Of a DNA stretch of 64,000 nt, positions 17,043-25,893 are shown piece by piece (the first letter of the stretch is position 1; every line of letters begins with the position of its first letter). This DNA is from Pseudorhodoferax sp. Leaf265 (GTDB taxonomy: Bacteria > Pseudomonadota > Gammaproteobacteria > Burkholderiales > Burkholderiaceae_C). The position numbers were made by a program, and so were the translations under genes. The DNA is taken from assembly GCF_001422365.1 (NCBI RefSeq), contig NZ_LMMT01000039.1, forward strand, positions 1 to 64,000. The letters are read 5' to 3'. The notes below the pieces were generated by a model, which made no database searches, was not told the DNA's origin, and worked only from the letters and a program-made list of their open reading frames with translations.

Positions 17043-20000
17043 ATGTCCGTCAATGGCATCTTCAAAGTCATTCCCTCGGGTGTCATCGACCATCGGCGCC
17101 TGCGCGCGACAGTGATGCTGTCCCCTTCGCCCGGAAAGCAGGTGCTGTCGACCTTGCCGTCCACCCTGGTCGACGAATGGCGGAAGAAGAACTGGACATT
17201 GAGGGTCGTGCGCCTGCGCGTGACGGGCGATGATTGCCCGGCCACATTCGAGGATGCAATCCGCTCGCCTCAGATGAGCGCTGACTGCAAGGCCCATTGG
17301 TCATCCGGTGCCGTGGCCTGGAGCGCCAGTCCTCCAAAGTGGCTCCAGACGTTGTGGGAAGACGGCTTCAAGGACAACGAGGGCCAGTTGCCCGCGGACG
17401 TCTGGGGGATCCTCGAACGATCGCTGCTAGCCTCGAATGCCGGTCATGTCCTGCAGGCCGGCAAGACCCTGGATCCGAAATCGCCGGATCCCAAGGAAGG
17501 CAGCACCAACGTCGAAGCCGTGGTGCCATCACGCCAGAGCGACCTGGCGCTCTTGCTCGAAAGCGAGCGCGCCCACGAGATCTGTTCCACCGCCCGCTGG
17601 GCGCACGGCGATTTCATCACCTACTCGGAAGAGGAGAACGCCTGCCTCGGCAAGATCTTCTGCGCGAGCCGCACCGAGGCCGACACCCCGCCGCAGAACC
17701 CGGAAAACAAGTTCCTGTCGCCCGAGGAAGTCAACCGAAGTCCGGAGCAGCAGAAGCTGCGCGATGCAGCGCGCAGTCGTTTCATCCAGGCGCAAGAAGC
17801 GGTCGACAAGCAGTACGAAAAGTGCGGGAACGCCAAGCCCGGCCTCGCCAGCGCTCCCTGGCTGTTGAGCCCGGCCGATCACGCTGGAGACCGCGGCAAG
17901 GTCTCCGAAGCGCTCCCGCATGCCGCACGCTCGCACCAGGCCGCGAATCCCCATGAACCGCGCGCCGCCGTGAATTCCGGCTCGGACGTTGTGATGCAGC
18001 GCTACTTCGCGATCCAGGGCTCGGCCGCTCTGTCCCGCCTGTTCGGGCTCACCGTCGACCTCGACATCAACCGGGACGACCTCAATCGCGCATTGAGCCT
18101 TTCTTCGGATCAGAGCGGCAGCGAGGACACGGTGGTTCACCTGCTGCTCGGCATCGTTCCGGAAGGCGCGGAGACCGACAAAGTGATCTGGACCCTGGTG
18201 CGCTATCGACCTGGTCGCGAGATGCATTTCTTCCCGGCCAGCCGACTGGAGTTGCTGACGTCGGCGAAGCGAGGTGTGCTTCATCCGCAGGCGTCCCAGC
18301 ACGAAGGCGTGCTCGCGCTCGGGCAGCAATTCACCGGAGCCCCGAGGGAACCGAACGCCCAGCCGCCAATCCTCAGCCGCTTTGCGCTGAGCAGCCTCGA
18401 CGTGCAACGCGCCACGAACGGCGCACTCGACCGCATGGTCCTTCCGGATCCCAAGGAGATCCCACCCGCCGCAGGCGCGCCCGAGCCGCTGCTGGCGTGC
18501 AAACCCAGCCAATGGGCACGCAAGACGCACTCCACGGCCGGACTGGTGCTGCTGGATCGCGGACGCCTCGAGCAGACCGTCAACCAGTTCGCCGCGCGCA
18601 CCAGTCACTTGAAGCAGCCACAGCTCGTCGTACTCGACTCGACGGATCTGCTGGTCGGCTACCGGCTCGACATCGGCGTGCCATCTGAGGACTTGGCGTC
18701 TGGCGAGTGCGGCGTGGCCTGGCGCAGCCTGATGGCCCGACAGGTGACCTACGGCAACCACGACACGGTGTCTGTCAGGAACACGATGCAGTTGTTGATG
18801 GGCGGGGCCATCGACACGCCCTCGGGCTGGCAACAGACACTCGACGACGCGCAACTCAGCCTACCGGCACGCTTGGCGCCGACCGCGGAATCGGGCAAGG
18901 ACGAAAAAAGCAAGGACGCCTACGTCGAAGAGGTGGTGGCGGTGTGGACGGGGGAGCCCATGGCGGCCCAATGCGCCGGCACGGATGCACAAAAGAGGGC
19001 TCCTGCACCGGTCGGCATCGGCGAGACCATCCGGCTGCCCACCAAGGACCATGCTCAGCGTGATCGCCTGCCGCCGCCGCTGCGTTTCGGCTGGCCTTAT
19101 CGCCTCGGCGTTCGAGCTGTCTACACCGGCTCGATCTCCCTGCCGCTGCAGCATGCACGACGGCTGTATGAAGGCGCAGGGCCGGATGCCTGCCTGAAGG
19201 ACAGCGTGCTCACGCTTCCGGCCCGTGACAAGGATCGCTCCGGCGTGCGCCGATTTCTTCGGCACGAACGGATCTCGGCACCCACGCTTCTCATGCACAG
19301 GGACGTCGCACTGCGCTCCAATTCCTTGATGGGGTTCGAACGATCCGCACATGCGATCGTCCGCAGCGCCGGCGACCCCAAGTACGCCGATCGGGCGGCG
19401 CCGGCCAGCACGCAACGCATCTTCGTGCCGCCCTCGGTGGAGCGGCCGTTCGCTGCAATGCATGGCGTGTTCGACCGCAACCCCGCGCACAAGCATCCCA
19501 CCGCAGGCCTGCCGGATGTCCGGTTCGATGCCGCGGCCGGCGGTTTTCCGTTCGTGGCGGCACCGTCCTTCGAAGGCATCAATGGCGAAGTCTTCTTTGG
19601 CGAGCGGACGATCGCCACTGGTCGCGACCAACGCGGCGATGCAGTCTACGAAGAGCGGGTGGGCTCAAGTGGCCCGACCCACCGCCGCTATTACCCGGAC
19701 CCCGCAGCAATGACCTGGGTCGTCGCGGTGCGCCACGCCGGAACCAACAACTACCTCGACGGCCGGCCCTTCACCACGCCGATTCGCAAGGCTGGAACGT
19801 ATCCACATTGCCGGCCGCTGGTTTTGCGGATCGAGCGCGATCCCTCGGTCCGGCATCGCGGCGCGCGCCCCCGCCTTCATCAGGTCCTGTCGCAACCATC
19901 GCGGCGCCAGACATCCCCGGCGGTCGCCCACGCCGTAGAAGTCGTCGTCACGCTGGCCCCCGGCGACGACTTCGATGTCGACGTCTGGTGCATCCCCGAC

Positions 20001-22256
20001 GAGCAGGCACTTGCCAGCTGGTTCGCACCGGTCGAGAACATCGGGACGCTGGCCCTGTTGAGTGCCGGCAAGGACGTGAAGGGTGATCTTGATCAATTGC
20101 CCAAGCTGTTGCCCGGATTGTTGGTGTCCGCCCTGAAGAAGATGCTCCCGCCGCAGATGGCCCGCGCCGTCGAGGGCACGCTAAGGACCTACTGCTGCTG
20201 GCCGGAGGCCGACTCGATGCAAGCCCTGCAAGGCAACGATGGCGTCGGCGGCCTTCCAGCACCCGGCCCGGTGACGCGCCTCGCGATCGCCAACGCCCTA
20301 CACGACACCCTGACGGCACGCCCGCTGGACGAGCTCGCCGCAGTGCAGACGCTGCGCGTGACCCACGCCACGCTGCGGCCGTTCCGCCTGCCGGCTTTCG
20401 AACCGACAGATTCCCTCCGCCGGCTGGAACTCCGCCGACCCGCTCCGGCCGACGCGGCCCCGGCAGACGTCGCAGCCGCGTTGACGGAATACCTGTTGGC
20501 AGGCGATATCCGCGTCGACCTCCACACCACTGCGTCCATCGAGTTCCGGGCAAGGACCGTGTTCCCGAACGCCTCCGCATTCGATGACCCGCGGCGAGGA
20601 CGCAGCGCCCGCGATCGGCGCAACGGCGCGTGGCCCGAGCATTGCGGCAAGTCGGTCGAGACCGAGCATGTCTTCGGTTTCAAGGTCGGCGATGATGGCC
20701 GTGTGACGCTTCCGGAGACCGAGATTTCCCTGCTGGAACTCGCAGACTTGCCAACGCCGGTGTCGTGCCAGTTGGCCCCGGAAGACGACGGCATGTGGCG
20801 CATGGACCTGGGCGCGGTGAAACCCGGGGCGGGCAAGGGCGGATGGGGCCACATCGCCACGCGCCACATCTTTCCCGATCGCAAGGCACGCCGGCTCATG
20901 GTCCGCATGATCGCGCGGCCTCGCCACGAGGAGCTGATGCGGACCGCCAGCGGCGTGGCAAGGCTCGGGCAGCGCTTGCAGCCCGGCCAGGCGGCGGTGG
21001 AGCCCTTCGACGACAAGTTACCGGAGGTTCCGATATGGATTCCCGCCGGCATCCGCCCCTCCGAACCTATTACGCAGACGCCGGTGCCGGCCTTCGTCTG
21101 GTCTGCGCCGAATGCCCGTAGCGCCAGCCGCGGCTCGGTGATTCGCATCCCGCTCGGTCGCGGCTGGTTCTCGTCTGGCCAGGGAGAAAGACTGGGCATC
21201 GTCGTCTGGCCCCCCGGCTGGCTGAACGAGGCCGCAGGACTGCCGCCGCAGCCCGTCGGGCCTGGCGGATATTCGACGCATCCGGACGTGCTCAAGCTGT
21301 CCGAATTCATGGACGAGGACCTGGGGCCAGGCGGCCGCTTCGTGACCCGCTGGGGCAGCGACCCGACTAGGCCTGTCGATCCGCGCGCACCCGCCAACCC
21401 GGCATTTCCCGGCTTCCTGGATCCATCGTCGTTCAAGGACCTCGGTCCCGTCCGCCCGCCTAGTGCTGCGGGCTTCCCCGCGGAACTGGCGCCGAATGTC
21501 AGCATGCCGGTTCGCGTCGATGCGACCCCGGACCAGCCGCAGGCGGACACGCCTGCCATCACGCTCGACGTGTCGCTGGTGACCTACGAGCCACGCTTCG
21601 ACATGGAGACCGAGCAGTGGTATGTGGACGCCGCCATCGAGCATGCGTTCGAGGCGCAACCTTTCGTGCGCTTGGGGCTCGTTCGGTTCCAACCCCACGC
21701 GCCGAAGGATCTCCAGGTCTCGTTCCCGATCACGCAATGGGTGCAGCTGCTTCCTCGCCGCGACGTCAGCGTGACCACCCTGCTGCGCGACAGCGTGGAG
21801 TTCGCCCGGGTGACCGTCGAAGGCCTGGGGCCGCTGAACGACCGCTTCGATGCCGCGGACGACATCATCGGCACCCGCGTCTGGGCCCACGTGACGAGTG
21901 AATACGTCAACGAAGCGGGCATCACCTGCCGCAGCGCACGCCCTCCGATGCCCATGTCGCTGGGCGCCCTGCAGGGCGTCGGCCGGCCGGCAGACGGCTA
22001 TCGCGGCCCGCGCCGCAGCTGGAGCATCGACATCAACCTCGATGCGCTGCTCGACCACAGCGGCTTTGGTGTGCGCGAGAAGGTCTCTCACTTCGTCTAC
22101 GTGGAGGAACGCGAAGCCTACCTGCCCGCGACCTATGTCCACGAACCCGTGTCACCCTCGATCGCAGCCGGCGAACTCGCCACCTGCATGCACCAGGAAT
22201 CGGGGCCGCGCTTCGTGGCGCGCCTCGCGCTCCAAAAGAGAAAAACCCGAGGCTGA
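17043..22256 (+). CDS. Giant partner protein (1,737 aa), unknown function
   Basis: ATG 17043 lies 1 nt after the upstream stop and is preceded by GGAGG, so translational coupling is likely. No signal peptide or membrane segment is seen. The protein is largely mixed alpha/beta, with a helical, charged stretch near 235-265 (EEVNRSPEQQKLRDAARS), segments such as FAIQGSAALSRLFGLTVDLD near 320-340, and proline-rich loops in the last third. It has few cysteines and no enzyme motif I recognise. Because its partner carries a Tat signal and the flanking genes are secreted, it may be a cytoplasmic chaperone or receptor for the 3,063-residue protein, or may travel with it as a hitch-hiker. That is inference from context only. 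Confidence 0.85.
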   Translation: MSVNGIFKVIPSGVIDHRRLRATVMLSPSPGKQVLSTLPSTLVDEWRKKNWTLRVVRLRVTGDDCPATFEDAIRSPQMSADCKAHWSSGAVAWSASPPKWLQTLWEDGFKDNEGQLPADVWGILERSLLASNAGHVLQAGKTLDPKSPDPKEGSTNVEAVVPSRQSDLALLLESERAHEICSTARWAHGDFITYSEEENACLGKIFCASRTEADTPPQNPENKFLSPEEVNRSPEQQKLRDAARSRFIQAQEAVDKQYEKCGNAKPGLASAPWLLSPADHAGDRGKVSEALPHAARSHQAANPHEPRAAVNSGSDVVMQRYFAIQGSAALSRLFGLTVDLDINRDDLNRALSLSSDQSGSEDTVVHLLLGIVPEGAETDKVIWTLVRYRPGREMHFFPASRLELLTSAKRGVLHPQASQHEGVLALGQQFTGAPREPNAQPPILSRFALSSLDVQRATNGALDRMVLPDPKEIPPAAGAPEPLLACKPSQWARKTHSTAGLVLLDRGRLEQTVNQFAARTSHLKQPQLVVLDSTDLLVGYRLDIGVPSEDLASGECGVAWRSLMARQVTYGNHDTVSVRNTMQLLMGGAIDTPSGWQQTLDDAQLSLPARLAPTAESGKDEKSKDAYVEEVVAVWTGEPMAAQCAGTDAQKRAPAPVGIGETIRLPTKDHAQRDRLPPPLRFGWPYRLGVRAVYTGSISLPLQHARRLYEGAGPDACLKDSVLTLPARDKDRSGVRRFLRHERISAPTLLMHRDVALRSNSLMGFERSAHAIVRSAGDPKYADRAAPASTQRIFVPPSVERPFAAMHGVFDRNPAHKHPTAGLPDVRFDAAAGGFPFVAAPSFEGINGEVFFGERTIATGRDQRGDAVYEERVGSSGPTHRRYYPDPAAMTWVVAVRHAGTNNYLDGRPFTTPIRKAGTYPHCRPLVLRIERDPSVRHRGARPRLHQVLSQPSRRQTSPAVAHAVEVVVTLAPGDDFDVDVWCIPDEQALASWFAPVENIGTLALLSAGKDVKGDLDQLPKLLPGLLVSALKKMLPPQMARAVEGTLRTYCCWPEADSMQALQGNDGVGGLPAPGPVTRLAIANALHDTLTARPLDELAAVQTLRVTHATLRPFRLPAFEPTDSLRRLELRRPAPADAAPADVAAALTEYLLAGDIRVDLHTTASIEFRARTVFPNASAFDDPRRGRSARDRRNGAWPEHCGKSVETEHVFGFKVGDDGRVTLPETEISLLELADLPTPVSCQLAPEDDGMWRMDLGAVKPGAGKGGWGHIATRHIFPDRKARRLMVRMIARPRHEELMRTASGVARLGQRLQPGQAAVEPFDDKLPEVPIWIPAGIRPSEPITQTPVPAFVWSAPNARSASRGSVIRIPLGRGWFSSGQGERLGIVVWPPGWLNEAAGLPPQPVGPGGYSTHPDVLKLSEFMDEDLGPGGRFVTRWGSDPTRPVDPRAPANPAFPGFLDPSSFKDLGPVRPPSAAGFPAELAPNVSMPVRVDATPDQPQADTPAITLDVSLVTYEPRFDMETEQWYVDAAIEHAFEAQPFVRLGLVRFQPHAPKDLQVSFPITQWVQLLPRRDVSVTTLLRDSVEFARVTVEGLGPLNDRFDAADDIIGTRVWAHVTSEYVNEAGITCRSARPPMPMSLGALQGVGRPADGYRGPRRSWSIDINLDALLDHSGFGVREKVSHFVYVEEREAYLPATYVHEPVSPSIAAGELATCMHQESGPRFVARLALQKRKTRG

Positions 22257-22278
22257 ACAAACCAGAAGGAGATCCGCG

Positions 22279-23211
22279 ATGAATGTCTCAACGTCCCCTT
22301 CCGCTGCATTGCATCGAACAATCCACGCCATCACCGCGAGCTGCCTAGTGGCGGCCGCAGCCTGCCCTGGGAATGCCGGTGCCTTCACACCGAATGACAA
22401 CGCCGACATTCTCAACTTTTGTCCCTCCGACGACTTGCAGAGGATCATCGCGAAGAGGACCGGCTCGGGCGGCATGAAGTTCGCGTTCAACGCGATCGAG
22501 CGGGCCGACGGCGGCGAGCCGACGAATGTCGACTCGTACCAGGTTAAGGTGACCAGCCTGCCCAAGCTTCCGAACACGGCCCAGCCGGCCACCCCCGAGG
22601 CCTTGTTCAACTACCTGCGGAGCCATCTCGCCGAACTCATCGACCAAACGAACTCGCAGTTCGGTCCGTATGACGGCGCGGTCGACAAGCCGATCTGGAA
22701 CCAGGCCGACCCGACGGGCGCCCTCATGCTGTTCGACATCCTCAACAAGTTCGGCTCGGTGAGGAGCAAGGACAAGTCGTCGCGGATCGAGCGTGCGCTG
22801 GTCGTGGTCTCGGACATCAAGCGATCGGCTGACCGTTACTACTGGCGCTTCTCCACGATCGGGGCGGACGACACTTGGAAGCCCGACTTTTCGGCTTACG
22901 GCGACCATCCGGTGAGCGGCACACGCGAGTTCGGCTTGTACAAGAGCGGCACGGCGTGGGTCGCCTACACGCGCGGCGCGGACCGCGCCACCGGCGGTGT
23001 CATCGACCACTGGAATCGCGATGAGATCTTCAAAGGAGCCGACGATCTCTGGAAATCGTTCCAGACGCGCTTCGCGAGATTCGTGAATGCGAATGGCGGC
23101 GCGGCGGCAGCACTTCCCGCCGAACGTCAGGAACCGCAATGGAAGGACCTCGTCAAGGACGGGGTCGTCAAGCTTTCGTGCAACTGGCGGAAGGATGCCG
23201 TCAAGCCATGA
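22279..23211 (+). CDS. Secreted protein of unknown function, last gene of the giant operon
   Basis: The product is 310 residues. The ribosome site AGAAGGAGAT lies 6 bp before the ATG, 22 bp after the 1,737-residue gene. Residues 1-35 form a signal peptide (core ITASCLVAAAACPG, cleavage after NAGA). The mature part begins FTPNDNADILNFCPSDDLQ and is about 275 residues, charged, with two or three cysteines and aromatic strands near RYYWRFSTIG. I recognise no family. Position and export signal suggest it works with the two giant proteins outside the cytoplasm. The operon ends here, before the tRNA on the opposite strand. Confidence 0.8.
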   Translation: MNVSTSPSAALHRTIHAITASCLVAAAACPGNAGAFTPNDNADILNFCPSDDLQRIIAKRTGSGGMKFAFNAIERADGGEPTNVDSYQVKVTSLPKLPNTAQPATPEALFNYLRSHLAELIDQTNSQFGPYDGAVDKPIWNQADPTGALMLFDILNKFGSVRSKDKSSRIERALVVVSDIKRSADRYYWRFSTIGADDTWKPDFSAYGDHPVSGTREFGLYKSGTAWVAYTRGADRATGGVIDHWNRDEIFKGADDLWKSFQTRFARFVNANGGAAAALPAERQEPQWKDLVKDGVVKLSCNWRKDAVKP

Positions 23212-23371
23212 GTGGCCTGCGGCTTCGTTTCAAGTTCAAACGCACGCTCCCGCGCCGCGAGGCATTTTGTCGGACTGCGCCATGCCCCCATTTCACGAAG
23301 ACGATCACGGATCGGCCAGCGCCGCAACGGACTGCGTGACTCGGGTGCTGTGGGGGCTCATAAACGACGAG

Positions 23372-23387
23372 GCCGCCCGAAGGCGGC
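23372..23387 (-). terminator. Hairpin downstream of tRNA-Thr
   Basis: On the minus strand GCCGCC-TTCG-GGCGGC forms a 6-bp stem with a UUCG tetraloop, 22 bp past the tRNA 3' end. The following T-run is weak (CTCGTCGTTT). It could also end the plus-strand operon. Confidence 0.5.
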
Positions 23388-23409
23388 GTAGAGCTGCGAC
23401 AGAACGTCG

Positions 23410-23485
23410 TGGTGCCGGTTGTCGGAATCGAACTGACGACCGTCCGCTTACAAGGCGGGTGCTCTACCAACTGAGCTAAACCGGC
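23410..23485 (-). tRNA. tRNA-Thr (anticodon UGU), with two mismatched stem pairs
   Basis: The sequence folds as a 76-nt cloverleaf with encoded CCA: acceptor GCCGGTT/AACCGGC, D stem GCTC/GAGC, anticodon loop CTTGTAA giving UGU, and T loop TTCGATT. Two pairs are broken: position 27-43 is C·A in the anticodon stem and 52-62 is A·C in the T stem. The fold otherwise looks sound, so it may be functional, but this is unusual. It lies between the giant-protein operon and an AlpA regulator, a common setting for an integration site. Confidence 0.85.
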
Positions 23486-23504
23486 AGGGAGCCTGCGAGT
23501 GTAC

Positions 23505-23768
23505 TCAATCGCTGGGCCACTTCACCTCGTCGAGGGCGGTCATGCGCTTTTCATGGAGGAGGACAACTAACTCTCGCACCTCGTTAGACGTCTTGCCCGC
23601 TACACACGCGGCGACCAGCGAGGCAACTTCGTAGTCTGGCCAGCCGACCGCGTTCATGCCGATTCGCACAGGCCTAGTGAAGATCCCTTCGCGAACTGCG
23701 CGGTAGATGCTCATGCGACTGCGGCCCGTGATGCTCACGACAGCAGGCATTCTCAAAATACTGATCAT
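23505..23768 (-). CDS. AlpA-family transcriptional regulator (phage/island excisionase-like)
   Basis: The product is 87 residues from ATG 23768, which follows GAGGGTGGC. It has the short winged-helix arrangement of AlpA/MerR-like excisionases: ILRMPAVVSITGRSRMSIYRAVREGIF forms the helix-turn-helix, then PVRIG and the recognition-like VGWPDYEVASLVAA. Such proteins activate integrase genes or act as excision factors of integrative elements. The frame extends to 23843 but the upstream part does not look like this family. It starts 19 bp beyond the 5' end of tRNA-Thr, yet no integrase is found in the window, so it is probably a remnant of an element. Confidence 0.8.
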   Translation of the reverse strand: MISILRMPAVVSITGRSRMSIYRAVREGIFTRPVRIGMNAVGWPDYEVASLVAACVAGKTSNEVRELVVLLHEKRMTALDEVKWPSD

Positions 23769-24397
23769 CGCTGCCACCCTCGTGCGGGAGCCGATCATCG
23801 CGCGGAACCTGTCCACGCGCATCTCGATACGAGAAGGCCCCACGAAGGGGGCTCATGTGGCGCATGCTGATTGGCCAGGCCTCGCCGCCGATCGGTGGGC
23901 TGTGCCGGACCGCACGGGCAACCTTTGCGCATACGGCATTGCGCTGGTCAGCGGACCGTCGGCGGTGGCCACAGCGCCGACCTCTGCGCCTTCGCCAAGC
24001 TTTATCACGGTGTCTGCGCTCGGCCTGTGGGACGCCGCAGCGGTGCCGACCACGGTCTGCAGAAATCACCTGCTGGCGTGCTGCTGAGAGCTGAATTTTC
24101 AGGGGGGACTTGGATGCCTTTGCCGGGTGTCGAAACTCGACGCAAACGTTAGTCACAGGTACACTTCGGGGTGACACCACGTGTCGCTTCGAAATCCCTG
24201 CGCGGAGCGACAGGTCGTTGATTTCGTTGATCTTTTTAGAGCCAATACGGGTTCCGGATGCGCGTCCGTGAAGCGCCACCAACATTCAAAGCCTCTGGAG
24301 TCTGTGACTTCAGAGGCTTTTTCGTTGGCGGTGTGCGACTGCCTCGATGCTATCGCCGCGTCTTCGTCTGCAAGGCAGCGGCGATGCCCCTTCGATG
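23769..24397. other. Non-coding stretch with a terminator-like hairpin
   Basis: About 630 bp without a convincing gene; frames here lack ribosome sites and recognisable products. The clearest element is GCCTCTG at 24291-24297 and CAGAGGC at 24311-24317, followed by TTTTTC. This is a good plus-strand terminator, with a short T-run also on the minus side. No plus-strand gene lies upstream, so it may end a small RNA transcribed across about 24170-24290, or serve the minus-strand gene that ends at 24398. Confidence 0.4.
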
Positions 24398-24601
24398 CTA
24401 GGCGGTTGCAGCTTGGCGGACGGGTTGGATGTCGCGCGATTCAACCCAGTGGCTTCCTGTGCCGTGCACCTCCAGTGCTTCGGCCAGTCGGTTCTTCAGC
24501 AGCCACCGGTTCATCAACGAGCCTTCCATCCACTCGCAGACGAAGCGTTGGCCCTGGTGCTGCGCCACTTCGCGCGTGCTTGAAATGCGAATTTGTTTCA
24601 T
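24398..24601 (-). CDS. Small hypothetical protein (67 aa)
   Basis: Starts at ATG 24601 as MKQIRISSTREVAQHQ and reads EWMEGSLMNRWLLKNRLAEAL later. It is charged, with no signal peptide or membrane segment. The composition looks coding, but the ribosome site is weak and I recognise no family. The frame continues upstream to 24805 with sequence that does not look coding. A terminator-like hairpin lies 80 bp downstream. Confidence 0.4.
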   Translation of the reverse strand: MKQIRISSTREVAQHQGQRFVCEWMEGSLMNRWLLKNRLAEALEVHGTGSHWVESRDIQPVRQAATA

Positions 24602-24702
24602 GGTGCGCGAGCGTAACCATGACACCGTATTTCTAATGTGACATGCCGCACATCTTTTGCATGGCACATGCGCGCGAGGCGCCAACCTGACGCCGCCGGC
24701 GG

Positions 24703-24918
24703 TCAGGCCTTGCCGTTGCGCTTGGCGATCACTGCCATGACGGCAATTGCTGCAACCACTTCCCACATGCCGCCGTGGCTGCCGCTGAACGTTGATGCGG
24801 CCCACGAAGCGGCAACGTCAGGAAGTGCTCGAACCGGCGGAAGGTCAGGATATGCGCCCAATGCGCATGCTGCAGAGACAGCAAGCAGCGATGCGGCGGC
24901 GATCAAGAGGCGTTTCAT
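24703..24918 (-). CDS. Small exported or membrane protein, unknown (71 aa)
   Basis: From ATG 24918 the product begins MKRLLIAAASLLAVSAACALG, a typical signal peptide or anchor. A short Pro-rich stretch (YPDLPPVRALPD) and a second hydrophobic segment near the C-terminus (VVAAIAVMAVIAKRNGKA) follow. In-frame ATGs at 24936 and 24939 are alternatives; no start has a strong ribosome site. I recognise no family. It is flanked by non-coding DNA. Confidence 0.4.
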   Translation of the reverse strand: MKRLLIAAASLLAVSAACALGAYPDLPPVRALPDVAASWAASTFSGSHGGMWEVVAAIAVMAVIAKRNGKA

Positions 24919-25355
24919 CGGCTGAATGGAAGTCATCATCAGCCTGAAGCAAGCAGTGTGCCAGTCTTGATGATCAACTACTTGCTGGCATTTTTTGTCT
25001 ATTCCCGGCTTGGATGTAACGTCGGCCGTCATCAGTCTTTTCCTACATCGCTGAGCCGGTGGGCGGTCAGTGCGTGGCGTTGGTTCGATCGTCGTTTGTG
25101 ATTGGCGGGCGGTGCCGTGTACCGCACGACCTCAAAACCAAGCGTGTATCGGGTTGCTCTGTCGGCTTTTTTTACACAAGGGCTCGACGCGGCTGCCGTG
25201 CGGAAGTTTGTCTGTTGATTTCATTGCAGTCACGCGCATGGCGCGGATGTTGCATCGAATGCATTGGGGCTTGGGCAAAAAGAATGCCCAGGTGCACCTG
25301 ATGCGCGCTTGGCACGCCCGCTGGCGACCTGATTACCGAACCGGATTCTTCAAGC
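24919..25355. other. Intergenic stretch, nothing confident
   Basis: About 440 bp with short frames on both strands (for example 25059-25301 plus) that have no ribosome site or recognisable product. It carries the likely upstream regions of the small minus-strand gene at 24918 and of the small plus-strand gene at 25356. Confidence 0.3.
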
Positions 25356-25535
25356 ATGAGCGATCAAACCAGGAGCGACAGTTCGAAGCCCGTACCGCCT
25401 GCATCGGCGGCCGTCGAGCCCAGGACCCACGTGAACAGCGCGATGACCGTCCCCTATGTGCCGAGCAAAACGGTGCCGGTTCGGGCTGGCGCCGATGACC
25501 ACAAACGGCATACCACCAAGGGTTTGCCGACTTAG
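25356..25535 (+). CDS. Small hypothetical protein (59 aa), Ser/Pro-rich
   Basis: A 59-codon frame too short for the usual cut-off. It starts MSDQTRSDSSKPVPPAS and ends HTTKGLPT, and is hydrophilic, rich in Ser, Pro and Val. It has no signal peptide. A strong intrinsic terminator begins 28 bp after the stop, which supports a real transcript ending here. The ribosome site is poor. I recognise no family. Confidence 0.45.
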   Translation: MSDQTRSDSSKPVPPASAAVEPRTHVNSAMTVPYVPSKTVPVRAGADDHKRHTTKGLPT

Positions 25536-25562
25536 GCAGGTTCGCATTCGCAGGCAGTGCAA

Positions 25563-25584
25563 GCCCCGCGTCAGCGGGGCTTTT
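25563..25584 (+). terminator. Intrinsic terminator
   Basis: GCCCCGC at 25563-25569, loop GTCA, GCGGGGC at 25574-25580, then TTTTCTTT. It follows the small ORF ending at 25535. Confidence 0.85.
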
Positions 25585-25585
25585 C

Positions 25586-25893
25586 TTTGGGCGTTCCTTG
25601 TCTGTTGGACTGATGTGTGCCCATTGAGGTCTGGAACAACCACGCTGGCGGCCTGGCAAGAGGCGGCCAAACACGCAAAACGCCAGTCGGTCGAATGACG
25701 GACTGGCTTCGATCTGACTGCCTTGGGGAATTTGGTCGTGGACTCTTACGCGGTCCACGTTTACGGCACTTTCGCATGCAGGACCACTCTGCGTTTTTCG
25801 TCGTGAGCGATCTTGTCGACGTGCCGCCGTGAGATTCGGCGTTGCCTGGCCAGGCGTTTCCTGATTGGAAATCAGGTAACTGCGGATTATAGC
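25586..25893. other. Intergenic stretch at the accessory/core boundary
   Basis: About 300 bp with no gene. It holds an inverted repeat GCCAGTC/GACTGGC near 25682-25707 and a smaller one, CCTGATT/AATCAGG, at 25860-25876. From 25894 rightward the GC content is steadily higher and gene order looks like core chromosome, so this may be near the right edge of the accessory region. I could not find a matching direct repeat that would define an attachment site. Confidence 0.35.

Noticed and set aside
9000-22000. Long frames on the minus strand opposite the giant genes (for example 14516-15736, 17529-18854, 20189-21562)
   Set aside because: High GC leaves few stop codons on the opposite strand. The plus-strand frames carry the signal peptide, ribosome sites and one continuous coding pattern across 9 and 5 kb.
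23674-24285. 203-codon minus-strand frame covering AlpA's upstream region
   Set aside because: It is Arg/His-rich, lacks a ribosome site, and does not match an integrase or other family.
25860-25876. Possible tRNA-Ser(GGA) anticodon stem-loop fragment (CCTGATTGGAAATCAGG)
   Set aside because: The flanking D and T arms cannot be found, so the resemblance is likely chance; it is only listed as an inverted repeat.
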